Positions 24,901 through 36,800 of a stretch of DNA of 64,000 bases are shown here, piece after piece. The stretch covers positions 52,501 to 116,500 of the forward strand of contig CAJNDS010000104.1 of NCBI GenBank assembly GCA_905221605.1. Direction: 5' to 3'. The DNA comes from Symbiodinium natans. Lineage: Eukaryota; Sar; Dinophyceae; Suessiales; Symbiodiniaceae. The notes under the pieces were generated by a model. The model was not told the origin of the DNA and searched no databases. It saw nothing but the letters and a program-made list of their open reading frames with translations. The translations under genes and the position numbers were made by a program. Within the stretch, counting starts at the first letter, position 1, and every line of letters begins with the position of its first letter.

Positions 24901-26235
24901 CCTCCCGGAAAAAAACATGGGAAGTCTAGGCGTGGGCACTTGCGTAGGTATACATATCGCAGAGGGTGCGGGCTGTTTTTTGCGGGTGGCACCCCCGCCC
25001 CCGAATGTTAAGACCTTAATGGCTTTTTTTCGGGGCAGAGTTTGATCTGGGGCTTCAGGTTTTTTTCTTTGAATCATGTTTGGAACTCCCCAAGGCTCCA
25101 TACTTAAAAAAGGTCTGGACTATATCTGCAAAATGGGGTGGTTTCCAGAAGGAGCTTTTTGAAAGAGAGCATGTGAGTTCCAGAAGCCTTGGGCACATAG
25201 AAGGGACCTACAAGGCGCATTATACATATACACCTGTTCCGAAAGTAACCTGAAGGTGGATCCTTTGGTCAGAAGCCAGAAGCCTATGCTTCCGAAGCCC
25301 TAGTTCCAGGGCCCCAAGCCTTCCAGGGGGTCCCGAACGGACGTTGTAGGAGCCAAGGCAGCCAAGGGTGCGCGGCTTGCCGAGGGTTCGAGGGTTCGAG
25401 GCAGGTTTGAGGGTTTCATTCGCTCGGACCCTGATCCCCGAAGCTCCTAGAGGAGCTGGGGGCCACGTCCGTGCGGGCCTTCCGGAACGTTGAGGACCTG
25501 CGGGCCTTGCTGCAGGTGCCAGAAGCCAGCGAAGTGCAGAAACCTAAGCCTGAACCCGAAGGCGAATGAAAGTTTTGAGTAGGGCTTTTGCCAAGTTATG
25601 GGATGCTTTCGAAGGGTTCAGGGAACCCCTCAACCTGTGGACTGCGAAAGGCTGGTGACAAAACTGGAACATGTTGGGGGGGTTGTATGACCTCAAATGA
25701 CCTCGATCCTGCACAATGACTCGAAACCTCGGCCCTACACCCGCAACCCACCCCCTGAAGTCCGCACACGCTGTCCAGGCCAAGGCCGAAGGCCAGGCGT
25801 GGGTCGTGGTCGTGGCCGCTGGGCTGCCCTGGGGTTAGGGGGTCACGCTTTGAAGCCCTCAGCTCCCAGGCCCTGAAGCCTCAAACTCTAAGCCCTCAAA
25901 CCCTCTTTGGCCACAGGAGAAGGAGGAGGCCAGGCAAGGGTCCCTGGAGGGCTGTGCGGAGACGTGGACGCCCGAACTTCGCAGCATCTTCGTGCAGCCA
26001 AGCTGGCTCTCTGCGACCCGGTTGACGGGTTTTTGTGTTTGGGGTCCAGTGTGTAGGGTGCTTAGGGTCTAATTGGGGTGCTTAGGGAGCTTTGTTCTTT
26101 TTGGGCCTTGTGCGACACATTCAGGGTTTAGGGAAATGTGTTGAAGACCCAGGAGACCTACTCACAGCGCCGCCGGCTGGCCCTCAGCTCCTTCGCGGCC
26201 TTCTCGGGAGCGACTCCTCTGCATGCTGAATTTGT
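15091..26235 (+). CDS. Multi-BRCT domain protein (TopBP1/Dpb11-like arrangement), many exons
   Basis: Tandem BRCT repeats bind phosphopeptides in DNA-damage and replication-checkpoint scaffolds, so a nuclear adaptor role is inferred. Module 1: 15091-15177 ([20 protein letters not shown], then [10 protein letters not shown]), 15583-15620, 15757-15849 ([11 protein letters not shown]). Module 2: 16554-16608 ([13 protein letters not shown]), 17043-17111, 17356-about 17413 ([12 protein letters not shown]). Module 3: about 19700-19810 ([13 protein letters not shown]), 20750-20828 ([17 protein letters not shown]). Linker exon 21800-21889. Module 4: 22441-about 22500 ([13 protein letters not shown]), 23027-about 23116 ([20 protein letters not shown]), about 23371-23459, 23618-about 23697 (VTAQWLLDC). 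Module 5: about 24620-24700 ([17 protein letters not shown]), 24840-24870, 25149-25172. Module 6: 25453-25515, 25917-about 26018 (FVQPSWLSA). Last piece 26153-about 26235. Phases agree where both ends are clear. Start, end and some middle exons are unresolved; two adjacent genes cannot be excluded. Confidence 0.65.
17641..17690. repeat. (GATGAT/GGTGGT) triplet microsatellite
   Basis: Runs of ATG and GTG triplets in a presumed intron of the multi-BRCT gene. Confidence 0.9.
17769..17895. repeat. (TATG)n then (AT)n microsatellite
   Basis: About 24 perfect TATG units (17772-17866) run directly into an AT dinucleotide run. Open frames on both strands here are artefacts of the repeat. Confidence 0.98.
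18850..19050. repeat. TATATG/TTTTTGTATATG microsatellite
   Basis: Alternating TATATG hexamers and TGTTTTTGTATA units. AT-rich and non-coding. Confidence 0.9.
20117..20255 (+). repeat. Tandem repeat with G-runs, three copies of about 53 bp
   Basis: Each copy has a run of 7-12 G, then AAATTGATA(T/C)ATCA. The first two also have CACGAATTCCTTGGTTTTGGA. The third is truncated. Guanine runs repeated on one strand could form a quadruplex. Confidence 0.85.
21130..21260. repeat. Degenerate ACGACACGAAG-type repeat
   Basis: Purine-rich GACACGA units of 8-11 bases. Further down the same intron lie CTACC-rich (21535-21700) and CACTGC hexamer (21715-21780) low-complexity stretches. Confidence 0.75.
23853..24201 (+). 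repeat. Two C-strand telomere-like tracts around a 95-base exon-like island
   Basis: CCCTAAA arrays lie at 23853-23985 and 24112-24201. Between them, 24011-24105 follows CCCAG, ends at a GT and reads [20 protein letters not shown], probably a linker exon of the BRCT protein. Here both flanks are C-strand; G-strand sequence only starts at about 24205. Confidence 0.85.
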
Positions 26236-26239
26236 TTGG

Positions 26240-27826
26240 CTGAGATGGTTCAGGTTTGCGGGCTTCAGGGATTTAAGGGTTCCAGGCATGTAGTTGGCCA
26301 GGGTCGTTGAGCAAGGCTTCAGGCCCTGCATGTTCGCAGCGCCCCGAGCTCTCAACCTGAGGCTTGAACGGACCAAACCCAAAACACCCAGCGAACCGAA
26401 GCCAAGGAAGAAGATTCCGGGTCCTTGCCGCGAGTCGCTCCAGAGGCATCAGACTTGGAACATGGGCGTACGCAGCCCTTTGCAGGGCTTCGTCCCTTTT
26501 TTTGGAAGCCTTGTTGTGCTTTCGCCTGAGGCAGCCTACGCTTTCCAGCCAGCTGAGATGAAGCGGCCGCCCGGACAAGCCCAGGAGTTGTGGGAGCTTT
26601 GAGGTTTGCTTGGTGCTGCAGGATTTGGGGCGCTCTTAAGATCTGTTGCGCGTATGTTCGTCTGTTTGACCTGGGCCGAAACCACAACGCACCAAAACGA
26701 GGCCATTGCCGTCACTGTCAACCTTCGCGCTGAAAGCAGCCAAAGAATGTAACCAGCTCCACTGGATATCTTCAAATGGAATGTCGAGAGCAAGTCACTG
26801 AGGATGGAGGAGGAGGCGGCGCACCCTGGCGAAAGGGTGCCGTTGTAACGGCCGCTGTCTTTTGCTTGCTTTCATGCAAGCCGTCCTCGTGCGAGTTCAT
26901 GTTCCGCCTTGCTCGGCTGTTCGGGCTGGGTGCGGTAGGTTCGACTCGAGCCCACCTTGCCCCTAGACCCTAAGCCCTGAACCCTGAACCCCATACCCTA
27001 AACCGCCACCCTTAGCTCAGGCAGGCCCACGCCCGCGAGGTGCAGTCCAAGGCCTGACGAGGGTTTTAGTTTCTAGTATATAGTGGCCATTGCCATTACG
27101 ATTATGACGGCTTTTCGGGCTCCCCCCCCCTCCTTCTTCCTGTGAGCCTCCGCAGGCTCAGCAGCGGGTGTCACAGGGGCTCCGCCTCGCAGACTTGGGC
27201 TGCTGAGGCTGGGAGCTTGGGGCTTTGAACTGCTTTTGGGGGGTTTTTGGGGCTGATGCTGTTCGTTTTTTGCCGTGCTCCTCCAGGCACACTTCGGCCT
27301 CTGCTCCGTGCTCACATGGGCGTGGTAGAACTGCTGAGGTCGGCAGTGAGGTGCCACCTTGGGATGTTCCCCCTTATACTTCCTTAATAGGGATTCTATT
27401 ATAGTACCCTTATTAGAATCCCTGTTAGGGCAGTTAGAAAAACGGGAACATCCCAAGGGCCACCCATGGTCGTTGGCAGAAAGTGTGACACTGGTTTGGG
27501 TGGACACGCTGAGGGCACTGTGTTCGCGCAGTATAGGCTGGTGCGGCCAGCGTTTCACACTCGGTCCCGTCATGTTGGGGTGACATGATGGAACCGATGG
27601 AACCGATGGAACCCGATGGAACCGATGGAACCGATCGAGCCCGCAACGACCAAATGCAGCGATCTTACAGGAGATTGGGGGTTTGCTAGAAGGTGACTTG
27701 TCCCAGACATCCTAGAATCCGAGACCCCTGAACTCCGAAATGCTCGTGGACCCGAAACCATATCCGGGAACTAGCAGTCCTTCATACATCCTCAACCTTC
27801 CGCCTAGGCGGGGCTGGGACTTTCAG
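26240..27826. other. Stretch between the BRCT and channel genes, few exon candidates
   Basis: A short frame at about 27017-27051 (QAHAREVQSK before AAG|GC), bracketed by C-rich and G-rich repeat, looks like an exon of unknown ownership. The stretch also holds the hairpin element at 27350-27466 and a GATGGAACC 9-mer tandem at about 27585-27640. No other feature is recognised. Confidence 0.4.
27350..27466. mobile_element. MITE-like hairpin element
   Basis: A 15-base perfect inverted pair (CCTTGGGATGTTCCC at 27357-27371 against 27444-27458) extends outward with small mismatches to about 22 bases. A second inverted pair nests inside (TAGGGATTCTA near 27388 against TAGAATCCCT at 27414). The whole is about 115 bases with no coding potential, the form of a miniature inverted-repeat element or a structured RNA. 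I could not define a target-site duplication. Confidence 0.6.
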
Positions 27827-30800
27827 GCGGACCACGAGGAGGAGTGGCTCGCGTTCGGTAGGTTGGCCTCCGTCTTTGGCGTGCAGGGGTTGCAACAAAG
27901 CCCTTCACGTCCTCGTGCCCTACGCTAGAAGCGGGGCCCTGGGCCCAGGAGCATGAGGACCTCACGATGCCGCTCTTCCCGAGCACGAAGCCGCCACCTG
28001 AGGTCTCTTTTTTTCAGCGGGCCGTGCGAGTTTGACACGGGAAGCGATGACTCTCAAGCGAATTCTGCCGTTGTGAGGATGAACATCCCAAAGACGCTGA
28101 CGGAGGATGGCGCGTCTTTCATGCAAGCTTCGGGCTAGATTTCCGATATGCCGTGGGATAGTGAGAGTAACATGTCTACACTTCAAGAGAATTATAAAAC
28201 CCTGCCAGTAGCACCCCCTTCGGAAAATGCAACCTGACCCTTCAGGAGAAGAACTTGGCTGAGCTTCTCTTCGACGACCAGGAGGAGCACTCCGGCCCAT
28301 ATGCCTGGATAGAGCACACGCCCTTGCCTCGGCGTTTCCCACCAAAAAAGCCCTAAACCCTAAGCCCTAAACTCTGAAGCCGTAAGCCTTAAACCCAGTT
28401 TGCGTGGGGGCGGGGGTGCCAGGGATGTCGGGATGTGGGCCGGGGAGGTGGGCGCAGACCGTGGTGGCCGCGGTCATCGTCCTGAACGCGGTGCTTTTTG
28501 GCCTGGCCCAGAGCACCGTGCCCCTTGAAGGCTCATGGCTACCTACCACAGGTTCCGAGCGAGGCAGCCCTTGTTCTCTGGCCTCACATCACATCGCATC
28601 AAGGTGCTTCTGGCCCTGCGTACACGGAACCCTCAACCCTCTGCTAAGGCCTGGAGTCCGACGTTCAATCGGGGCTCTGGGTGCGACTCTTGGAGCATCT
28701 TTGTGCGAAGAGATCCTCGTAGCTTAGGGGTGCTTTTTCTGCTAGGGTTCCACGTTCAGCATAGGTAGGTAGGCTTCCCAAAGCTTTGGCTGAAGGCTTT
28801 AGGGCTGAAAGCTTACCCTTCAGCCACTAGGACTCCAGTAAACGGTTCGTGTTCGCCGGTGCGAGTAGCTCTCGCTGAATTTATTCGGGTTTGTCAGGCT
28901 TGTGGGTTAAGGTTGCCAGGGTGCAGGGTCTAAGGTTTCGGGTTTAGGGAACAGAATATGGGCCCTCACGACTGTTTAGGGTACCCCAAAGAGAAGCCAT
29001 AGTTTGAGCTTAACTCCTCCACATCCCCTCTTGGAAAGCCTTAATGCCCTCGAGACGACCGAAAACCCTTTTCCGATCTTAGAGAGCCCTTAGAACCATG
29101 AAGAGACCTCTAAGCCCGCTGTTAAAGAGCGCCTCTGAAGCCAACAAAAAGAACGAAGCCCCTCCAGCTTCGCTTGCAGGGGCCGATCGAGCACGTCATC
29201 CTCATCATCTTCGCAGCAGAGCACTGCTCTCGGCAGAGGGTTTAGAATGGTTTAGAAGGGTTTAAGGGTTCAGGGTTGAAGGGGATTTGTTATGAGGGTT
29301 TAAGGTTTAGGGTTTTAAGGGGTTTTGATAAGGGTTCGAAAACGGGGTTTTGGGGAGGTTTGTTAAGGTTCGGGCATTCCACGGGTTTCTTGGGTGTGTT
29401 GCGACCGCGACAGGCTACCGTAGGAATATCGGATTCACGAAACACGGAGGGCAAAGCCCCCCCGCCGGTTGATGTGAGGATTCAAGGGTCCTTCTAAAGT
29501 AGGGTTGTCAGCGAGGTTACTATCTCACCTTGCTTGCAACTTAGCAAGCTCACCGATGAAGAACCAAGCCCCGCTAAGCCCGACACCCTGGAATTCGTCT
29601 CGCCGAGGCAGGCGATCCGATTTGCCCGACGCGGGCCCAGCTTTTGGATGACACATATTGGGTCCACAGCATGCTTTGTCCACGAAGCCGGGAGTCCAAG
29701 GGATGGGGTCCAAAGGCCCAAAGAGCCGAGGAGCAGCCTCGTGCACGCTGAGGCTACAGGCTCTCCTACTTCAGCCGAGATCTGAGAGTCCCGGGGTCGG
29801 CCCGTCTCACCCAAAAGGGTGCCTGAAGCACCGAGAAGTACTTCGCCCATCTTGGTTCTTTGGTTTTGTTCCGAGGCTCTTGAGGCCAACATGCCAAGTT
29901 GAACTGTTTATGCCATTTTATGCCTACTGGCATCGCGTGCCTGTGCTAAAAGCAGTTTCTAGGGGGAGACGAGGCAGCGTGGGAAACTTGTTCGACCTCT
30001 TCATCGTGGCCTGTGGAGCCACGGACCTCTGGGTGCTGCGCTCAGCAAAGTCGGCAGCCCATAGGGCCCAATTCAAAGTGCTAAGAGTTTTGCGCCAAGC
30101 CCTGAAAAGGCGATGAAAACTCTAAACCTCCAAAATGTTCAGGGCGCAAGTCCCTTGATGACCGATGCTCGTCTCCTGCAGGCACTCGCAATGTAGGGCT
30201 CTGGGAGCACGTACCTGGTGGGAACGGCTTCTTGGGGTGCAGCTGCAGCATCAACACCACTAGGTCATGCCGCTGGTGAGCGTGCCTGGCGCCCAGCACC
30301 GGGTGTAAGACCCCCAGCAGACCAAACCCCCGCAACTTCAGACCTGCAGCCGCTGTGAGGCTCTCAGGCCAGAAGAGCTCCAAAAGCTCGGTGCTGCAAG
30401 TGATGCAGCTACTGCGCTTGTGGGGGGCCCCAGGCGGGTCCACTGGTTTCCGCCTTAGCTGGAGCACCCGGTCAAGGTTTATTCAGCAACCCCGTCCCCC
30501 CTAACATGAACGCGCTCCGCCACCAGGGAGCCCAGTGAGTACTTGTGAGTAGTTTGGGGAGAGCGTTATCCCAAGTGCACACCACAAGAATCGTCTGTGT
30601 GTGTGTGTGCGCGACAGTGAGAGTGAGAGTGAGAGTGAGTGAGTGTGTGAGTGAGTGAGTGAGTGAGTGAGTGTGTGAGTGAGTGAGTGAGTGAGTGAGT
30701 GAGTGTGTGTGTGTGGTAAGCGCAACCTCCAAGCCTGAACTTCTGAGTCGCGAAGTTTTCCAATCAAGGCGCTTGCCAAGCCCCGTTCCCAAGGCTGAGA

Positions 30801-33800
30801 ATTGCCCGCCTCATCCGCATTGTGTGGGGGCTTAGCAGCCCTTTGGCCATGCGGCCTTGGGGGGAAGACCGCGGGGTTGAAGGGGCTCGGGCTTGGTGCA
30901 AGAATCCGGAGTGGGGTTCGCCTTTTTGGATGGGAGGGGATCATGTTCGATAGCGAGCTGCACGTCAAATCTCCCGCTTCTGGAGTTGAGATGGGGTAGC
31001 CGAGGCTTATCTTTGGGTTCAGAAAGAGCAAAGCTTACACATTTCCTGGAGGTGTATGAAGAGGGACCCACCCGAATATTCTGGCACTACCCTTGTTCCA
31101 CCCGAGGTGAAGATCATCCCACCCCTCTACAGCCTTGCAGTGGGCATCGGCGAGGTGCAAAAACCGGGATGGAGGGTTTAGGGTTTAGGGTTTAGGGTTT
31201 AGGGTCTAGGGTTCACGGTACACGGTTTAGGGTTGAGGTAACCAGGTCTTCCCTAATGCTCCCTCGTATGCATGCCCAACCCTAAAGCCTCAAACAGGTC
31301 TCGAGCTCCCACCTGCAAACTCCCTGTGTGCCCCCTGGTTTCCGCTTTGAGGCACCTGTGGATTTCGGGCTTGGGGCTTAGGGTTGGACTGCGCTGTGGA
31401 CTAACCCTCAAACCTTCACCCAAAAACCGAAAAACCCTAAGCAGTAAGCTCTAAACCCCCCCAAGCCGGACAGGCCCTGCAGGGCATGTTCTGGGCCCGG
31501 CGCCCCGGGGAATGGGGGGCCTGTCGGATGCGCGGGGAGGGGGTGTTCTTCAAATGAGTGTTCCTTTGAGGGTTGAGGGTTCAGCATTCAGAGTGGGAGG
31601 GTCTAGGGTCGCTTGCAGTCAGGCTTCTGTTTGGGTGTAAAGGCTTTGCGATGCTCGACCTTGAACCTCAATCCCAAGCCCTTAGGCTTTGATCCCACCC
31701 CCACCGGACACCTTAGCCTAGGTGCTGATCTTCCTCTTCATGCTGCTGTACGCCTGTGCCATTCTCACCGCCAGGCGCAGCTGGCGGGATTGAAAGGGCT
31801 AGGGTTGAGGGGCGGACGTTCTCACGGGGAATGGTGCAAGTTCCTCGCAGAAAGCGCGGGCGCTAGAAGATCCCAGAAATACGAATCGGCAGGCCGCTTA
31901 GCAACTAAAAATCAGCTGGGGCCTCCCTGACCCCACCACCCAGCGACGGAGACCTGCTAAAGCGCAAAAGTGTGCTTTCATGAACATAACTCACCTGCAT
32001 CCAAAACCTCTCAACCCCAAACCCTGAAGCTTGAACAAAAACCTTCAGGTGCTTGGGCATGTCCGAGGACGAGATGTCCGAGCAAGGCCAGAGAGCTTCG
32101 AGACTAACCCTGGTTGTAGCTAAATTTGCGAAGTTCCCCGAGCCTGATAAGACCTTCTTGGGGCGGCTGGGTCCCCCGCTTCGGATGTCAACCACTCGTC
32201 GAGTTGTAGGCATTGTGGCCTTGTGGGGCTTCTTCGGGGTTTAGAGTTTAGTTTCGTTACGCCCCCTTGCAGGATCCAAAGCGGAAGAAGTCCGCGTGGC
32301 CCTGGCGTGTTGAAGAGCGCCCTGTCTCCCAAACCATCCCCAATGAGTGAAGCGCATTTTGGATCAAGTATCCCACAGCAAGCAGGAGGGCTCCCGTTTT
32401 AAGAGTTGGGGTTTGGGGTTGGGAAGGTTGCGGCATTCGTGCGTTTTGTGTTTGCGAAGCGTTCGTCAGCACTCGAAGCTTTTGGAAGTTCCGCAATCCA
32501 AAGGCCCAAAAGCCCTCGTGCCAGGTCATGTTCGATGGGGTGATGCCCAGCATGTTCACGCCGGATGTTCAGCCTGCCAGGATGTCTGCTGCTGCTTGCT
32601 GCTTCTAACTATTTTGTGCAGACTGTAGTGACTTGCGGTGTGTTTTGCATTGCGCTCCTGTCACTCATATGCGCATTCTGTCACGTGCTGCCATGACGGA
32701 CAGGGACGCAGTGGCAAGAGAGCGCCTCCTCCCCTCGCAGAGCTCGCATGTTTGTGTTGCTCTCTCTGAGGCTCTTCGAGTCCATCACCTGCTGGAGTCT
32801 GATGGGGCGCGGCGCTGAGGGGCTGCGACGGCAGGGCTCTCCCAACAGAACCTGGGAGCCTGTGGAGCCTGCAGAATTCGAGGTTCACTCCCCTCTTCCG
32901 TGTGAGCCCCGGAAGCAGGCCTGGTGGGTGGGGGGTCAGATGGCTCGGACGTTTGATGTTTTTTAAGACGTGAATCGGCTTGCAATCATGGAGCTGGGGC
33001 GCAGATGGCTCAGTCCGAAGTCTCCAGCCTCCCAGCTCCCGAGCCCTGAATCTCTCAACCATCACTGAAGCCGAGCTTTGCGAGTGTGATTTGTGCAATC
33101 TTCTGTAGAATCCGCATTGGCTTGGTGGGCCGCCAACAGCAGCTCCATTTTTCGGGCTTGGGAGTTTGAACAGTTCTTTCCGCGTTCCTTTCGGGTGTCT
33201 GTAGCTGTGGACTCGCCCCGATCCCGATGCCTTCATCCCTAAACCCTAAGCCCTAAACCCTAAACCCTAAACCCTAAACCCTAAACCGCCCTAAACCCTA
33301 AACCCACAGGTTCGTGGCAGTGACTTTCTACATCTTTGCGGCGTGCGGCTCAGAGACCAGGGTGTTTTGCGAGGGATTCGGGGGCTTGCGTTTCGCAACG
33401 CCCGAAACCCTAAACCCTAAGCCCTAAGCCCTAAACCCTAAACCCTAAACCCATCTAAACCCTAAACCCTAAACCCTAAACCCTAAACCCTAAACCCTAA
33501 ACCCTAAACCCTAAACCCTAAACCCTAAACCCTAAACCCTAAACCCCAGACCCCAGACCCTAGACCCTAGACCCTATAGACCCTAGACCCTAGACCCTAA
33601 ACCCTAAACCCCCTAAACCCTAAACCCTCGGCGCGCGCTCAGAATTGGGGCCTCCTGGCGGTCATGACGGGCGTCGTCAGTGAGAAGATGATGGCCACCA
33701 AGGAGCCCAAGGGGTCTCCTTTCTGATGGGCTCCTATTTCTGGGGTTTAGGGTTTTGGGGGTTTAAGGGTTTAGAATTTATAAGGGTTTAGGGGTTTAAG

Positions 33801-36800
33801 GGTTTAAGGGTGTAGGCGTAGGCTTTGGGGTTTAAAGGGATCCATTTGTTGCAATGACTTGCAAGGAGAGACTCACGGCGCCTGCACCTCAGCGATCCGA
33901 AGCTTGAAGCTTTGAGGCTGTATAAGGAGGGTGCCCCCCCCATGTCAGGGAGACGGATGATGGGCCGCAGAAGCACGACCCTGGCAGCAGTCACATGGCG
34001 CAACTTGAAGGGGTGCGCCTACCTGTTTCGAGCCTGTGTGCTGTGCTGTAATATGCTGGAAGTTTCCGTGAATAGGTTTGCGTGCGTACATCATGCTACC
34101 ATGCAGTGCCATGCTCTGTGTTGGAGCAGTGACTTTGGCCTACAGCCGTAGCAGTCGTCGACTCTTCCCAGGCATCCTTGAATCATGCCTCGCTCGGGCG
34201 CACGCACCTCCAGCAGCGGACCGAAGCGCTCTGCGCCGGCCGCGCAGGCGCCGCCGCCGGCCCAGCACCGTGCCCCGCCGCCCGCCGCCGCGCCTGCCGC
34301 AGCCCCTCCGGCAGTGGCCCCATCCGGTGGAGGCATGCTGTCGGGCCTCATGGGCTCCATGGCTTCGGGCATGGCCATGGGCACGGGCATGGCCGTGGCC
34401 AATCGTGCAGTGGATGCGGTGATGGGCCCGCGCCAAACAGAGGTGGTCCATCGCACAGAGGGCGCCCCCCCACAGGCCCAAGCCCAAGCCCAGAACTCGT
34501 GCCAGTTCCAGCAGGACCAGCTGGCACAGTGCATCAAGTCTTCGAGCGATGCCACCGCCTGCCAGTCCTACATGGATGCTCTGAAGGCATGCCAGCAGAC
34601 AGCATGAGACCAAATGAGACTGAATGAGATCGCACGAAAGCTGATCGACGCCTCATGAGCAGGCCTTGTTGGCTGGGTTTCAGGTGGGGGCTTCTCAGCA
34701 ACGACCTTTGCCGGATGAGTTTTGTCCCATGCTTTTGTCAAGTACAGACTGTGGCGATGAACAGAGAGAACGCCTGAAGCTGTTCAAAAAAGGGGCGCAG
34801 TGCAGAATCCAAGTCCGGCAGCCGCACTGAAAGAATGAATGGCATGTAGTGTGCGTGGATCTCTTTTTGCCCCTTGTGGGATGTGTTTGTTGGGATGTGC
34901 AGCTCTGGCTCAGGCTTCGTAGTAGGTGAGCAATCAATGATCACCAATGACATCCTGCACCGATTCCTCAGTCGGTGGTGCGACTTCTTCGGACTGAAAT
35001 CGGAGCCCCCAATGCCCGGAACTCAGCAGCCTGCCCGCTGTGCCGTCTTGCTGGTCTTGGTGGCCAGCGTTCTCTGAGCCCATCGGGCCGACATTTCCCA
35101 ACAACCCAGAAAAGGCAGCCTTTCTCAAACGCCCAATGCCCCTGGAAGCGCATGCTGTTTTTGGGTTGCGCCCCTCAAGCGTCTTGAGCCCCCCCAAACG
35201 GCCGCCCTCTGGGAGGGAGCTGGGGGTTAGTTGCTACTCATTTGCTTACTTGTATCATTTTTCTGCTGCTGCTCGTACCTTCCCGCCCTTCCCTCCCTTC
35301 CCCCCTCCCCTCCCTACTCGCCCCCCCCCCTCTCCCCTCAGGAAAGTTGTAGCAGAAGGTGAAGACGTGACTGGTTGGGAAGACCACAGTGTTCATATCA
35401 GCTGGGAAGGGCCAGAAGTTGAGAAGGATGCGGCAAACCAAAAATGTTCGGAAATGAAGCCAAATGTTGGCTGGTAAGCCCTCAGCCCTAAACTCCGAAC
35501 GGAGATGTTGGGCGGCCAAGCCTAAGAGTGGAGATGTTGGGCGGCAGACGTACAACCCCCCCAACAAGAGCAGGTTGCAACTCAGCAAGGTGTTTAGCGA
35601 CACCTGCGAGGGATCAGGCCGTTTTTTCAGCAACAAGAAGAAGCTACAACCAAACAGTTTCCATGAACGGAAACCCTTTAAACCTAACCCTAAACCCAAA
35701 ACCCTGAACCCTAAACAGTTGCAAGTAAGCCGCAAAAGAAAGCGCTCCGTTACAAGACTGAGCAAGGTTCCCTCCGAGCATCCGAGATGGGGGGGATTAT
35801 TGCGGTCTCTGAGCGCTAAAGCCCTAAACCCCCAAGAAACCCCTAAACTCCCTAAACCCTAAACCCTTTCCCTTAAAACCTTAAACCCCTAAACCCCTAA
35901 GCCCTAAACCCTGAAACCCTAAACCCCAAGTTCCCCCGCCGGAAGCTTCGGCCAGGTCGCTACACCACCTCGCTGAGCAGGACTCCGCATGTGGGTGTGT
36001 TGGGGTGTGAGGGGGGGGGGGTGGGTGGGGAGGGGGGGGGGGGTGGTTGTGTGTTTTAAGTTTAGGGTGCAAAGGGTTCAGGGTTTAGGGTTTGCGGTTT
36101 GGGGTTTAGGGTTTGGCACTTAGGGGTTCAGGGTTCAGGGTCGAGGGTTTAGAGTTCTCTTTTCTTCAGGGAATGTCTGTGAAGTTTCCTTAGGGAACAC
36201 GAGGCCAAGAGCATCTCCCCCTTATTGGGCGCAAGAAGGGTTTCGAGCTTTCTCGGATCGCAAGGTCTCGATAGCGAACCCCCGAGGAGCTGGGCCTCTT
36301 TGCCCTTGTCTTCGCCTACCTCGATGGCCGCAGCTGTGCCCGGATAGCGGCGCTCTGTTGCTGGGCCAACCCTGCTGCGTTGCGAGCTTCGTTGGTGGGA
36401 GCCCCAAGACGTCCTAGGGCAGCTCACGTGGGGTCTTTGGGGTTTCGTGCAGGTTGCACCAGGTTGGGTGGTTGTCTCCAACTCTCGTGGCAGAGGTTTG
36501 CCGGGAATACCGGGCATAGCGGGGTATTCGGCATACTCTGTCAGGTTGCCGATGAAAAGTTCTGGTTGTTGCTTGGACCTATCGGCCCAGCGGCCCTGAA
36601 TTTAGATGATGAACCCCACATGATCCCACATGTCTCCGCGACTTCACGAGCCACGATGCGGAGGAAAACATCAAGCTGAGACTGCGCAGTGCTGGGCTCC
36701 TTTTGTCCCGCTGGCAAGGTGGAAGGATCCTTGGCCAGTACTGTGGTCCAGTACCGTGTCATCTTTTGTCTATATGGGGGTTTACGAAAATAGGGGTGCC

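Noticed and set aside
30081-30467. Minus-strand 128-codon ORF in the channel gene
   Set aside because: No motif, no splice-like edges, and it lies in an intron of a + strand gene.
36149-36517. 122-codon minus-strand ORF
   Set aside because: Low-information Pro/Arg/Ser composition, no domain, within presumed non-coding sequence.
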